Shown here one piece after another: positions 36,765 to 45,124 of a stretch of 64,000 nucleotides of DNA. The DNA lies in contig NZ_JADDIV010000002.1 in the NCBI RefSeq assembly GCF_015070875.1, positions 248,001 through 312,000 of the forward strand. Direction: 5' to 3'. The notes under the pieces were generated by a model. It did not search any database, had not been told where the DNA came from, and was given only the letters and a program-made list of their open reading frames with translations. The stretch's first letter is position 1. Each line of letters begins with the position of its first letter. The position numbers and the translations under genes were made by a program. The DNA is from Ramlibacter pallidus (GTDB lineage: Bacteria > Pseudomonadota > Gammaproteobacteria > Burkholderiales > Burkholderiaceae_C).

Positions 36765-37481
36765 ATGGACCCTGCCATGCAAGACGCCCTGCCCCCGACC
36801 CTTCACGCGCTCACCGGCCCCCATCTCGCCGACGGCTGCCTGCGCTGTGGCGTGCCGGTCCGCGTCGCTCCTTCCGCGCTGCAGCCCCTCGTGCCCGGCA
36901 TGGCATGCCGCGGCCGTGCGCGGCCCGTACGCCACGTCGGCAGCATCGACGTCTTCCTCGAAGCGCTCGACCACGTCTCGCCCGGCGACGTGATGGTCAT
37001 CGACAACGGCGGCCGCCTGGACGAAGCGTGCATCGGCGACATCGTGCTGCTGGAGGCGCGGGCCGCGGGGGTGGCCGGCATGGTCATCTGGGGGCTGCAC
37101 CGCGACGGCGCGGAGCTGCGCGAGATCGGCTTTCCCGTCTTCAGCCTCGGCGCCCTGCCGACCGGTCCGCAACGCCTGCACGCCAGGCCGCCGGACCTGT
37201 TCACCCGCGCCATGGTGGGGACGCATGCGATCACGGCCGACGACGTCGTGGTGGCCGACGCGAACGGCGTGCTGTTCCTCCCGCGCGACGGGCTGGAGGA
37301 GATCGTCGAGGCCGCGCAGGCGTACCGCGACACCGAGGCCCGGCAGCTGCGCGCCATGCGCGAAGGCCGCGGCTATCGCGAGCAGGTGCGCTTCGCGGAG
37401 TACCTGCGAAGGCGCCAGCGCGACCCGGGCTACGGGTTCCGCCAGCACCTCAAGGACATCGCCGCCGCCGGGGAAGTCTGA
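36765..37481 (+). CDS. RraA family protein (HMG aldolase/RraA-like)
   Basis: A 238-residue RraA-like protein. The family core can be seen: VDNGG-type [37 protein letters not shown] and a following [17 protein letters not shown]. The cluster GDIV with the downstream Arg/Asp pair is the active site of HMG/CHA aldolases, which cleave 4-hydroxy-4-methyl-2-oxoglutarate and act as oxaloacetate decarboxylases; RNase E inhibition is the other known role. An ATG four codons on is an alternative start. It is the first of four plus-strand genes with 13-33 base gaps. Confidence 0.83.
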   Translation: MDPAMQDALPPTLHALTGPHLADGCLRCGVPVRVAPSALQPLVPGMACRGRARPVRHVGSIDVFLEALDHVSPGDVMVIDNGGRLDEACIGDIVLLEARAAGVAGMVIWGLHRDGAELREIGFPVFSLGALPTGPQRLHARPPDLFTRAMVGTHAITADDVVVADANGVLFLPRDGLEEIVEAAQAYRDTEARQLRAMREGRGYREQVRFAEYLRRRQRDPGYGFRQHLKDIAAAGEV

Positions 37482-37514
37482 TACTGCCTTCCCCCTACTG
37501 CCTGGAGAACCCCC

Positions 37515-37820
37515 ATGGTGACCTGCCACCTGCGCTACGTGATCGACCCCTTCAAGCTCGCCGAGTTCGAGCGCTATGCCCGCATGTGGCTGCCGCTGGT
37601 CGCCCGGTTCGGCGGCACGCACCACGGCTACTTCCTGCCGCACGAAAGCGCGAACGACATCGCGGTCGCGCTGTTCTCCTTTCCATCCCTGGCCGCCTAC
37701 GAGGAGTACCGCGCCCGCGCAGCGGACGACCCGGACTGCCAGGCCGCGATGCGCTACCACGCCGAAACGCGCTGCATCCTCAGCTTCGAGCGGACGTTCC
37801 TGCGGCCGGTGCTGGCCTGA
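37515..37820 (+). CDS. NIPSNAP family protein
   Basis: A 101-residue NIPSNAP-type protein with a ferredoxin-like dimeric alpha/beta barrel fold. The pattern CHLRYVIDPFKLAEFERYARMWLPLVARFGGTHHGYFL, then IAVALFSFPSLAAYEEYRARAADDPDC, is typical of the family. Its role is not known; some such proteins are monooxygenases or isomerases. It lies between the RraA-like gene and a DUF2917 gene, so an operon with the YdhR-type monooxygenase is likely. The start follows a modest GGAGAA site. Confidence 0.85.
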   Translation: MVTCHLRYVIDPFKLAEFERYARMWLPLVARFGGTHHGYFLPHESANDIAVALFSFPSLAAYEEYRARAADDPDCQAAMRYHAETRCILSFERTFLRPVLA

Positions 37821-37833
37821 GGGAGGACGGCCC

Positions 37834-38082
37834 ATGGAACGAGGCGTCCGGCTGCACACCAGCGCACACGTCGTGCTCGAACTCGGGCGCGGCAAGGTGC
37901 TGTGGGTGTGCGACGGCGACGGCGCGCAGGTGACGTGCCATGCGGGCGCACTGTGGGTCACGGGCGGCGACGCGCGCGACGTCGTGCTGCGCTCGGGCGA
38001 GAGCCTCACCGTGCAACGCGCGCGCCGCGCGCTCGTGCACGCCATGCACGATTCGCGCCTGTCCGTGCGGCCGGGCACCTGA
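37834..38082 (+). CDS. DUF2917 domain-containing small protein
   Basis: An 82-residue protein with the DUF2917 pattern: a run of short beta strands ending in ALWVTGGDARDVVLRSGESLTVQRARRALVHAM. The arrangement (W-x-T-x-x-G-x-x-x-D-x-x-L-x-x-G) is that of this betaproteobacterial family, which may form a cupin-like sheet. A strong GGGAGGA lies 9-15 bases before the ATG. It is in the RraA-NIPSNAP operon. Function unknown. Confidence 0.75.
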   Translation: MERGVRLHTSAHVVLELGRGKVLWVCDGDGAQVTCHAGALWVTGGDARDVVLRSGESLTVQRARRALVHAMHDSRLSVRPGT

Positions 38083-38104
38083 CCACGCACCACGGAGCGC
38101 TGCC

Positions 38105-38419
38105 ATGATCGTCACCCTGACCTCTTTCGCCCTGCCGGCACCCATCACGCGCGAACAGGCGCGCGACATCTTCCTCGCCACGGCACCGACCTACCGGGGC
38201 GTGCCGGGGCTGCTGCGCAAGCACTACCTGCTGTCCGAGGACGGCCGCACCGCCGGCGGCGTCTACTTCTGGACGTCGCGCGCGGCCGCGGAAGCGCTGT
38301 ACACGGACGCCTGGCGCGCCTTCGTGCGGGGCAAGTACGGCACGCCGCCTTCGGTGACCTACTTCGACAGCCCCGTCGTGGTCGACAACGTGGCGCAGGA
38401 AACGCTGGCCGGCGGCTAG
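38105..38419 (+). CDS. YdhR-type monooxygenase family protein
   Basis: A 104-residue dimeric alpha/beta-barrel protein of the YdhR group. It contains IVTLTSFALPAPITREQARDIFLATAPTYRGVPGLLRKHYLLSEDGRTAGGVYFWTSRAAAEALY in a form typical of the family. Such proteins are called putative monooxygenases by similarity to antibiotic-biosynthesis monooxygenases (ActVA-Orf6); activity is rarely shown. It ends the four-gene operon and its stop overlaps the convergent AraC regulator by four bases. Confidence 0.82.
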   Translation: MIVTLTSFALPAPITREQARDIFLATAPTYRGVPGLLRKHYLLSEDGRTAGGVYFWTSRAAAEALYTDAWRAFVRGKYGTPPSVTYFDSPVVVDNVAQETLAGG

Positions 38420-39282
38420 GGCGCCGCCGCGGTTGCAAGCCACGCGCGCGGCGACAGCCCCGTGCGCGCGGCAAAGGCGCGCGAAAGCGCGGAAGGGTTG
38501 GCGTAGCCCAGCTCCTCGGACAGCGCCTTGATGGAGCGGCCCTCGCGCAGCCGCTCCTGCGCCAGCGCGATGCGCCAGCCGGCCAGGTAGTCCGCGGGCG
38601 TCTGCCCGACCACGTCACGGAAGGTGCTGGCGAACACCGTGCGCGACATGCCCGCGCATTCCGCCATGCGCTCCAGCGTCCACGGCTCACCCGGCGCTTC
38701 GTGCAGCGCGGTGAAAGTGCGTGCCAGCCGCGGATGCGACAGGCCGGTGATGAGACCGGGCGGGATGCGCGCCTCTTCGGGGTGGTCCAGCAACCAGCGG
38801 AGCAACTGCAGCACCAGCACCTCGAAGAGCCGATCGGCCAGCAGGCGCTGCCCGCATTGCACGCGGTCGGTCTCGGCGAACAGCAGGTCCAGCGTGGCCT
38901 GCAGCCCCGGCACGCGCGCCAGCGGCAGCGCCACCAGCGCGGGCAATGCGCGCGCCAGCGGATTGCCCGCGCCGCCCGCGAAGCTCACCCGCGCGCAGGT
39001 GAAGTCGGGGCCGTCCGCCGGCGGGTTGTGGAAGCGGTGCGTGAACGGCAGCGGGTAGAACAGCAGCGTCGGCACCTCGAAGTGCATCGCGCGGGGCACC
39101 CCGCGCGCACCGGGGTGCCGCACCTCCAACCGCCCGCGGCGCAGCACGTGCAGGTAGCCGTGCCCCTCGCAAGCGTCGAAGTGATTCAGGCCGCACAGCG
39201 CGCCGGCGTGGTGCAGCTGCGCCTGGATGCGCATGCGTTCAAGGAGACCGGACAGGCGATCGATGGATTCGGGCGGTGGCAT
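38416..39282 (-). CDS. AraC family transcriptional regulator with cupin domain
   Basis: A 288-residue AraC regulator. A cupin-type sensor domain (about 5-170) includes LHVLRRGRLEVRHP and FEVPTLLFYPLPFTHRF; the DNA-binding domain (about 190-285) has ERMAECAGMSRTVFASTFRDVVGQTPADYLAGWRIALAQERLREG then EELGYANPSALSRAFAARTGLSPRAW. It is divergent from an exported protein gene with a 97-base gap that holds three ATGCGG-type sites, and converges with the YdhR operon. The cupin AraC group often responds to small aromatics or alcohols. Confidence 0.9.
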   Translation of the reverse strand: MPPPESIDRLSGLLERMRIQAQLHHAGALCGLNHFDACEGHGYLHVLRRGRLEVRHPGARGVPRAMHFEVPTLLFYPLPFTHRFHNPPADGPDFTCARVSFAGGAGNPLARALPALVALPLARVPGLQATLDLLFAETDRVQCGQRLLADRLFEVLVLQLLRWLLDHPEEARIPPGLITGLSHPRLARTFTALHEAPGEPWTLERMAECAGMSRTVFASTFRDVVGQTPADYLAGWRIALAQERLREGRSIKALSEELGYANPSALSRAFAARTGLSPRAWLATAAAP

Positions 39283-39331
39283 GCGGGACGAATGGATATG
39301 TCTTCCGCATGGAATGTATCAATGAATGCGG
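39281..39331. promoter_or_regulatory. Three ATGCGG hexamers between divergent AraC and exported-protein genes
   Basis: ATGCGG occurs at 39281-39286 (over the AraC start), its reverse complement CCGCAT at 39305-39310, and ATGCGG again at 39326-39331. The spacings of 24 and 21 bases are near two helical turns, so the sites lie on about the same face of the DNA. This fits binding by the cupin AraC regulator with autoregulation. Pattern seen; binding inferred. Confidence 0.4.
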
Positions 39332-39379
39332 ACCGGCGCAGGACACTGCCCTTTCACCAACCACCCCGAAGACTGCGCC

Positions 39380-40132
39380 ATGCCACGGACCCCGCTCCTT
39401 GCCCTCTGCTTCGCCCTCTCCGCCTCGTTCGCCGGACACGCCCTCGCGCACGGCACCGGCCACCACGGCGGCATCGCCTCCGACGCCGCCAAGGCGGTGC
39501 AGGCGCCCTTCGACATCGTGCACACGAAGATCCGCACCGAAGGCAACACCGCCGTCTTCCACATGGCCGTTTCGGGCCGCGCCGGTGCCACGCGGCCGGC
39601 GCGCTCCGGCAAGCTCGCGGGCAGCGCGGTGTTCTCCTATGTCTGGCCGACCAGCCTCGACCCCGCCACGGTGGGCTTCGAGCCGAAGGCCGGCATCCTG
39701 GCCTTCGCCGTCACCTCGCATCCCGACTTCGACGACACGCCGCTGTTCGACGAGAACGGCGACGGCGACCCGGCCAACGACGGCAACGTCTGGCACTCGC
39801 ACTGGGTCGTGCTGCAGCCCGACGCCGCCTGCGGCAAGGACGCACTCAAGGTCGTCGACATCCCCGCGGGCAGCAAGCCGCGCCTGCCGAAGACGTGGCC
39901 CGGCCTGCCGATCCTGATCGACAGCCCCGGCTGGGCCCCGACCTTCCGGCACGGCACCCTCGAAGTGCGCGTGCCGTTCGACGAGATCGGCGCCGTGGAG
40001 TCCGCCGCCTTCGACGGCGTCACCGCGGCGCTGCGCGTGAATGCCAGCGTGCACGCGCCGCTGCTTTGCGTGAGCAACGTGTTCAAGGTCGCTTCGCGCG
40101 ACCTGTCGCTGCCTGGCAAGGTCAACCGCTGA
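39380..40132 (+). CDS. Exported protein of unknown function
   Basis: A 250-residue secreted or periplasmic protein. The start MPRTPLLALCFALSASFAGHALAHGTGHHG is a signal peptide, with cleavage near the AHG region. The mature part is rich in beta strands and acidic loops (DENGDGDPANDGN, which could bind calcium) and in His near the N-terminus (HGTGHHGG). Two Cys (AACGKD and LLCVSN) could be paired. No enzyme motif is recognised. It is divergent from an AraC regulator and the gap has candidate sites for it, so it is probably regulated by that protein. Confidence 0.7.
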   Translation: MPRTPLLALCFALSASFAGHALAHGTGHHGGIASDAAKAVQAPFDIVHTKIRTEGNTAVFHMAVSGRAGATRPARSGKLAGSAVFSYVWPTSLDPATVGFEPKAGILAFAVTSHPDFDDTPLFDENGDGDPANDGNVWHSHWVVLQPDAACGKDALKVVDIPAGSKPRLPKTWPGLPILIDSPGWAPTFRHGTLEVRVPFDEIGAVESAAFDGVTAALRVNASVHAPLLCVSNVFKVASRDLSLPGKVNR

Positions 40133-40194
40133 CGCTCCATCGACACGCGAGTCGCGTGTCCGAAAGCGGCCGGTGGCCGCCGGCCGGGGAATGC

Positions 40195-41430
40195 ATGATC
40201 CGCTCCATGACGGACAAGTTTCCCCGGTCGTTCCGGAACCTCGCGGCCGCCAACCTGGGCGCGCAATCCGCCGAGCAACTGAGCCTGGCCGCCGTGCCCC
40301 TGGCGGCGGTGCTCGCGCTCGGCGCCGGCCCGGGCGAGATCGGCCTGCTGGCGGCCGTCCAGACCCTGCCCTTCCTGCTGCTGTCCATCCCGATGGGCCT
40401 ACTGGCGGACCGCCTGCCGCGCCGCCGGGTGATGCTGGCCTCCGAGGTGCTGCGCACCGTCTCGCTGTTGCTGCTGCTCCTGATGGTGGCCACCGGCCAC
40501 ATCAGCATCGCCGGCATGGCCGTCCTCGGCTTCATCGGCGCCCTCGGCACGGTGGGCTTCACCGTGGCGGCACCGGCGCTGGTGCCGGCGATCGTGCCGC
40601 GCGAACTGCACGCGCGCGCCAACGGGCGGCTGGAGCTGGCCCGCAGTGCGGCTTATGCCGGCGGCCCCGCGCTCGCGGGCGCGCTCGTGGCGTGGGCCGG
40701 CGCCAGTTCGGCCTTCGTCATCGCATCGCTGCTGTCCGCCGCGGCGGTGGCCTTGCTGTGGCGGCTGCAGGAACCCTCGCGCACGCCGGCACCGCCGCGG
40801 CATGCGCTGCTGGAGATCCGCGATGGCCTGCGTTTCGTCTGGCACGACGCGCTGCTGCGTCCCATCCTGCTGACCGGCGTGGCCTGGAACATCTCCTGGT
40901 TCGTGCTGCAAGCGGCGTACGTGCCTTATGCCTTGCGCGCCCTGGGCCTGACGGCGCAGGCCGTCGGCGTCACCCTCGGCTGCTACGGCGCCGGCATGGT
41001 GGTGGGCGCGCTGTTTGCGCCCCGCGTGGTCGGCACGATGCGCTTCGGCCGCGCCGTGCAGCTCGGGCCGGTTGTGTCGGTGCTGGCCGCGACGGCCATG
41101 GTGCTCACCCTCTTCGTGCCGACCGGCGTGCTGGCGGGTGTCTCGTTCTTCCTGTTCGGTGCCGGCCCCATCATCTGGACGATGACCACGACGACCTTGC
41201 GGCAGGGCATCACGCCGGGCACGCTGCTGGGCCGCGTCGGGTCCGTCTTCCTCACCGTGAACGCCGGCGCGCGGCCGGTGGGCGCCGGCATCGGCGCGGC
41301 GGTGGGCAGCCTGTGGGGCGAGGCGGCCTGCCTGTGGCTGGCGCTGGCGGGCTTCACGCTGCAGGCGCTGGTGATCCTGGCGTCGAGCATGAACGGGCTG
41401 CAGCGCGTGCCGGAGCTGCGCACGCCGTAG
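40195..41430 (+). CDS. MFS transporter (EntS/MFS_3 type)
   Basis: A 411-residue membrane protein with twelve helices. It has the MFS loop motif LLADRLPRRRVMLASEVLRT after helix 2 and ARANGRLELARSAAYAGGPALAGALVAW in the middle, the marks of the EntS-like MFS_3 group of drug or siderophore exporters. The ATG at 40195 follows a GGGGA site; an ATG four codons downstream is possible. It stands alone; a siderophore link is not shown by its neighbours. Substrate unknown. Confidence 0.85.
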   Translation: MIRSMTDKFPRSFRNLAAANLGAQSAEQLSLAAVPLAAVLALGAGPGEIGLLAAVQTLPFLLLSIPMGLLADRLPRRRVMLASEVLRTVSLLLLLLMVATGHISIAGMAVLGFIGALGTVGFTVAAPALVPAIVPRELHARANGRLELARSAAYAGGPALAGALVAWAGASSAFVIASLLSAAAVALLWRLQEPSRTPAPPRHALLEIRDGLRFVWHDALLRPILLTGVAWNISWFVLQAAYVPYALRALGLTAQAVGVTLGCYGAGMVVGALFAPRVVGTMRFGRAVQLGPVVSVLAATAMVLTLFVPTGVLAGVSFFLFGAGPIIWTMTTTTLRQGITPGTLLGRVGSVFLTVNAGARPVGAGIGAAVGSLWGEAACLWLALAGFTLQALVILASSMNGLQRVPELRTP

Positions 41431-41525
41431 CCAGGCATTCCCGCCGCGCATGGCTGGCGGCACGAAGCGTCGCACCAAGCCGCGCGGCTGCCGTCTCCAA
41501 TGGGCACTCCAGCAAGGAGATCCCC

Positions 41526-42395
41526 ATGGCCGTCGCCGTTGCCGCGCAACGTTCCACCTTCGCCGATCCGAACCGGCCGCCGGTGCACGCCGCGCTGTCG
41601 TACGTGGTGCGCAGTGCTTCCGTGCCGCGCAGCTACACGTATCCGCCGCCAGCGGGCGAGCCGTGGGAGAGCGCGGACTTCGACCGCCGCACCGTGCGCA
41701 TCGCCGATGGCCGGCGGCATCCCGGCGCGACGTCCGTCCACCGCGAAGGCTTCGAGCTGTGGGATGCGCCGTCGGCCGTCTCCGACTTCCTCGACCACGA
41801 TGCGGTGACGGGCACCTACTACGCCGAATGCGCCGAGCTGGCGCTGGCGGCGACCGGTGCCGCGCGAGCGTACGTGTTCGACCACCTGCTGCGGCGGCGC
41901 GAACCGGACGGCACGCCGCTCACCTTCGGCCGCCCGGACCAGGGCCGCGCCGGCGCCAACGGGCGCATCCACAACGACTACACCGAGGCTTCGGGACGCC
42001 GCCGCCTGGGCCTCGTCGTCACCGACCCCGCCGAGCGCGCCGCCGTGCGCCGCTACAGCATCGTGAACATCTGGCGCCCGATCCGCGGCCCGGTGCTGGA
42101 CGCGCCGCTGGCCGTGTGCGACGCGCGCACCGTGGCGGCCGACGACCTGGTCACGGCCGAAGTCCTCTACCCCCGGCGCACCGGCGAGATCTACTTCGTC
42201 GCGCATTCCCCCGGCCACCGCTGGACCTTCTTCTCCGGGATGGACAGGCACGAGGCGCTGGTCTTCAAGCAGTTCGATTCCGCGCAGGACGTCGCCCGCT
42301 TCACGCCGCATTCCGCCTTCGACCACCCGCACACGCCGCCCGGCACGCCGCCGCGCGAAAGCATCGAGCTGCGTTGCCTGGTGGTGTATGACTGA
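41526..42395 (+). CDS. CmcJ/NvfI family Fe(II)/2-oxoglutarate-type oxidoreductase
   Basis: A 289-residue protein of the CmcJ/NvfI/GA4-desaturase group. Marks are the N-terminal LSYVVRSASVP, HNDYTEASGRRRLGLV, and YSIVNIWRPIRGPVLDAPLAVCDARTV, followed by a C-terminal WTFFSGMDRHEALVFKQFDS. In fungal NvfI and CmcJ members the HxD and later His coordinate iron; here His and Asp of HND are in place and a later His lies in the WTFFSGMDRHEA region. AAGGAG precedes the ATG by 7 bases. It stands alone, so its substrate is open; members oxidise secondary metabolites or fatty acids. Confidence 0.83.
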   Translation: MAVAVAAQRSTFADPNRPPVHAALSYVVRSASVPRSYTYPPPAGEPWESADFDRRTVRIADGRRHPGATSVHREGFELWDAPSAVSDFLDHDAVTGTYYAECAELALAATGAARAYVFDHLLRRREPDGTPLTFGRPDQGRAGANGRIHNDYTEASGRRRLGLVVTDPAERAAVRRYSIVNIWRPIRGPVLDAPLAVCDARTVAADDLVTAEVLYPRRTGEIYFVAHSPGHRWTFFSGMDRHEALVFKQFDSAQDVARFTPHSAFDHPHTPPGTPPRESIELRCLVVYD

Positions 42396-42399
42396 AGCA

Positions 42400-42418
42400 G
42401 GCGCGCACCCGGCGCGCC
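42400..42418. terminator. GC-rich hairpin after the CmcJ-like gene
   Basis: GGCGCGC-ACCCG-GCGCGCC is a perfect 7-bp stem with a 5-base loop, five bases after the stop codon of the gene at 41526-42395. It lacks a T-rich tail, so it is only a weak candidate for a terminator or RNA-stabilising hairpin. Confidence 0.3.
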
Positions 42419-42441
42419 ATCGGTGCGCGGTGGAAGCCGCG

Positions 42442-42639
42442 CTACCTGGAAGGCCGGCGCAAGCCTCGCCCGTCGGCAGTGCGCGTGCCTTCCGTCCTGG
42501 ACCGCGGCCGGATCAGCATGCGGCGGTCGCAGCACATGCACTGATAGAAGGCCGAGCCCGGAAACAGCCGCATCCACCAGCTTCTGGGCAGGCGGTCATG
42601 GCTGACCGTGGGACAGGAACATCGGGTGAAGCTGATCAT
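42442..42639 (-). CDS. Small zinc-ribbon-like protein
   Basis: A 65-residue protein beginning MISFTRCSCPTVSHDRLPRSWWMRLFPGSAFYQCMCCDRRML. Two paired-Cys knuckles (CSC and CMCC) flank a conserved-looking R-L-P-R-S-W-W-M-R-L-F-P-G-S segment, a pattern I have seen in small proteins of this group of bacteria (CP-x-C, then R-x-x-R-x-x-W-x-R-L, then Y-x-C-x-x-C). That pattern is unlikely by chance, which argues the gene is real. The longer opening upstream lacks similarity to this core. It lies convergent with the CmcJ-like gene and divergent from the LysR gene. Function unknown; probably zinc-binding. Confidence 0.5.
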   Translation of the reverse strand: MISFTRCSCPTVSHDRLPRSWWMRLFPGSAFYQCMCCDRRMLIRPRSRTEGTRTADGRGLRRPSR

Positions 42640-42785
42640 GCGGTGGCGAAAGGGCGCGTCGTCCGGAAGTCTAGCCAAGCCCGGGCAGGCCACCGCAAGA
42701 ATGCACAACGGAATCCAACCGGATGTGACCCGCGTCACGCAGTGCATGCGCGGCGGCATCGCCGCCCGGCGGCGGATGTGATGGA

Positions 42786-43721
42786 ATGAAGGCCATGTCC
42801 GTCCCGCTCGTGCGCCTGTTCTCGCTGGACCTGCTGAAGGCCTTCGTGGCCGTCGGCCGGCGCATGAGCATCACCCAGGCGGCCGACGACCTGTGCCTCA
42901 CGCAGTCCGCCGTGAGCCGGCAGATCCACACCTTCGAGGAACAGGTCGGCACCGCGCTCTTCGTGCGCAAGCAGCGCGGCGTGGCCTTCACCGAAGACGG
43001 CGAGCGCCTGTTCCACGCGGCCGACCACGCCATCCGGCAGCTGCAGGACATCGCGGCCGAGATCCCCGGCGGCAGCGCGCACGGCGCGGTGACCATCACG
43101 TCCAGCATCGGCATCACCGGCCTGTGGCTGCTGCCCCGCCTGTCGCGCCTGCAGGAGCGGCATCCGCGCATCGACGTGCGGCTGGCCGCGAACAACACGG
43201 TGAGCGACCTGCGCGGCGAAGGCATCGACCTGGCCGTGCGCTACGCCCGCGAGACGACGGTGCCGCCCAACGCCGTGCGCCTGTTCGACGAGACGCTGGC
43301 GCCGGTGGCCCACCCGCGCCTGGCGCAGGCGCTGCGCCGCGGCGAGGCCTGCCCGCTGCTGGAGTACGAGAACACGCGGCCCTGGCTGCAGTGGCGCCGC
43401 TGGTTCGACGACGAGCGCTGGCAGAAGGACCGCCGCCAGGTGCTGCACTTCAACCAGTACGACCAGGTGATCCAGGCCGCGATCGCCGCGCAGGGCGTGG
43501 CCATCGGCCGCATCGAGCTGCTGCAGTCGCTGATCGACAGCGAGCAGCTCGCCATCGTGGACCTGCCGTGCACGCCGCAGCCCAGCCCCTATGCGGTCTG
43601 GCTGCTGGCCGCCGCCGAAGCGCCGCGCGACGAGGTGCTGAAGGTGGCGGAATGGATCCAGCTGGAGGCGGCGCAGGTGCGGCAGTGGCGGCGGCCCGAA
43701 GCCGGGAGGCAAGCGGCTTGA
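42786..43721 (+). CDS. LysR family regulator (GcvA-like)
   Basis: A 311-residue LysR regulator. The DNA-binding domain (about 10-70) includes SLDLLKAFVAVGRRMSITQAADDLCLTQSAVSRQIHTFEEQVG and the effector domain carries LLPRLSRLQERHPRIDVRLAANNTVSDLRGEGIDLAVRY, the pattern of GcvA-type proteins. An ATG three codons on (MSVPLV) is an alternative start. It has no clear divergent partner; the tiny zinc-ribbon gene lies upstream on the other strand, 147 bases away. Confidence 0.88.
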   Translation: MKAMSVPLVRLFSLDLLKAFVAVGRRMSITQAADDLCLTQSAVSRQIHTFEEQVGTALFVRKQRGVAFTEDGERLFHAADHAIRQLQDIAAEIPGGSAHGAVTITSSIGITGLWLLPRLSRLQERHPRIDVRLAANNTVSDLRGEGIDLAVRYARETTVPPNAVRLFDETLAPVAHPRLAQALRRGEACPLLEYENTRPWLQWRRWFDDERWQKDRRQVLHFNQYDQVIQAAIAAQGVAIGRIELLQSLIDSEQLAIVDLPCTPQPSPYAVWLLAAAEAPRDEVLKVAEWIQLEAAQVRQWRRPEAGRQAA

Positions 43722-43757
43722 CGGCGTAACCCGGTCGGCTGCCGGGTGGCGTGAAGA

Positions 43758-44123
43758 TCACTCGTCCCGCTGCCGAGCCCAGGCGCTGCTCCACACCAGC
43801 AGGCCGTACAGCAGCATGCCGACCCCGATCGCCGGCAGCTGGTAGAGCACGCCCTCCCGGCGGCGCATGTAGCGCGCGAACTCCAGGAACTCCGCCAGGG
43901 TGACGCCGAGCCCGTGCGCGAGCCACAGGGAAGCGCCGATGAGGACGAGCCCCACGCCCGCGAGCTTGAGGCCATAGCGGCCGTCCAGCACGCGCCACTC
44001 GCCCCACAGGTAGTCCCACGCGAACATGGCGCCGCCCGCCAGCATGGAGGTGGCCCACCACGCGGGCTTGCCGATCCAGGCGATCGCGCCGACGAGGGCC
44101 AGGGGGACCAGGTAGCTCTGCAC
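43758..44123 (-). CDS. Small membrane protein of unknown function
   Basis: A 121-residue protein with about four hydrophobic segments: YLVPLALVGAIAWIG, TSMLAGGAMFAWDYLWG, LAGVGLVLIGASLWLAHGLG and PAIGVGMLLYGLLVWSSAW. Both ends would be cytoplasmic or nearly so. It converges with the LysR gene with 36 bases between stops and lies 36 bases downstream of the EamA exporter in the same direction. I do not recognise a family. Confidence 0.6.
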   Translation of the reverse strand: MQSYLVPLALVGAIAWIGKPAWWATSMLAGGAMFAWDYLWGEWRVLDGRYGLKLAGVGLVLIGASLWLAHGLGVTLAEFLEFARYMRRREGVLYQLPAIGVGMLLYGLLVWSSAWARQRDE

Positions 44124-44159
44124 GCCCGCAGTCTATCGGCCCAGACGCCGCCGTGGCGC

Positions 44160-45077
44160 CTAGGCGGAACTGCTCTTCGCGACGGTCGCCGCAGCCACCG
44201 ACGTACGAGACCCGGCCAGCGCCGCCAGTGCGATGCCGCAGGCCACCAGCGCCGACGCGATCCAAGTAGAAAGGTCGGCCTGCTCGCCCAGCAGCAGGCT
44301 CGCGCCCAGGGCCGTCATCGGCGGCACCAGCGCGGACGACAGCGCCGCGCGCGAACTGCCAAGCTGCGACACGGCCGCCATGTAGACCACCTGCCCGAGC
44401 AGGCCGGCCAGCACGCCCTGGCCCAGGGCCTGCAGCACCACGTCGCTCCATGGTGCGGTGAGCAGGCGCGGCGCGCCCGTCCAGGGAAGCAGCGCCAGCA
44501 GGCCGATCGAGGACCATGCATTGACGACGGCGGCGCCTTCCCACGCGGTGAGGCCACTGCCGCGGAAGGCCACCGTGTAGCCGGCCCACGCCACGGCCGC
44601 GAGCAGGAACAGGAGGTCGCCGCGCCACGCGCCGGGGAGCAGCGTCGCCCCCGACAGGCCCAGCCACGCCACGCCGGCCAGGATGAACATGAAGCCGATG
44701 CAGCGGATAACCGGGATCGCCTCCCCCAGCAACAGCAGGCAGGCGAGCGCGGTGAACACCGGCATGGTGCCCGCCATGAAGACGCCGATGTGCGCCGCGG
44801 GCGCGAGCTGGGCGCCGGCCAGCACCAGCAACCCGAACGGCAAGCCGCCACCGGCCACCAGGGCCAGCAGCCGCCACCGCGAAAGACCCGCCGGGCGCAG
44901 CCCCACGCGACGCAGCACCGGCAACAGCACGAGCGCGGGGATGCCGTACCGCAGCAGCGCGATCTCGATCGGGCCGAGGGTGGTGGTGACGCCATGGCGC
45001 GTGAGCAACTGCCAGGCGGAGCCGAGCAACGCCGCCGCCAGCGCCGCCGCCACGCCTGTCCACATGACTTGCTGCAT
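44160..45077 (-). CDS. EamA family (DMT superfamily) transporter
   Basis: A 305-residue membrane protein with ten helices in two EamA repeats. It has ALLRYGIPALVLLPVLRR, LAPAAHIGVFMAGTMPVFTALACLLLLGE and, in the second half, SSALVPPMTALGASLLLGEQ. DMT exporters of this kind export metabolites or drugs. It lies 47 bases after an AraC regulator on the same strand, so the regulator may be co-expressed and control it. Substrate unknown. Confidence 0.88.
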   Translation of the reverse strand: MQQVMWTGVAAALAAALLGSAWQLLTRHGVTTTLGPIEIALLRYGIPALVLLPVLRRVGLRPAGLSRWRLLALVAGGGLPFGLLVLAGAQLAPAAHIGVFMAGTMPVFTALACLLLLGEAIPVIRCIGFMFILAGVAWLGLSGATLLPGAWRGDLLFLLAAVAWAGYTVAFRGSGLTAWEGAAVVNAWSSIGLLALLPWTGAPRLLTAPWSDVVLQALGQGVLAGLLGQVVYMAAVSQLGSSRAALSSALVPPMTALGASLLLGEQADLSTWIASALVACGIALAALAGSRTSVAAATVAKSSSA

Positions 45078-45124
45078 GCCGCCAGTGTCCGGCGTAACGG
45101 TCGCGGCGGTCTATCGAAATCCTG

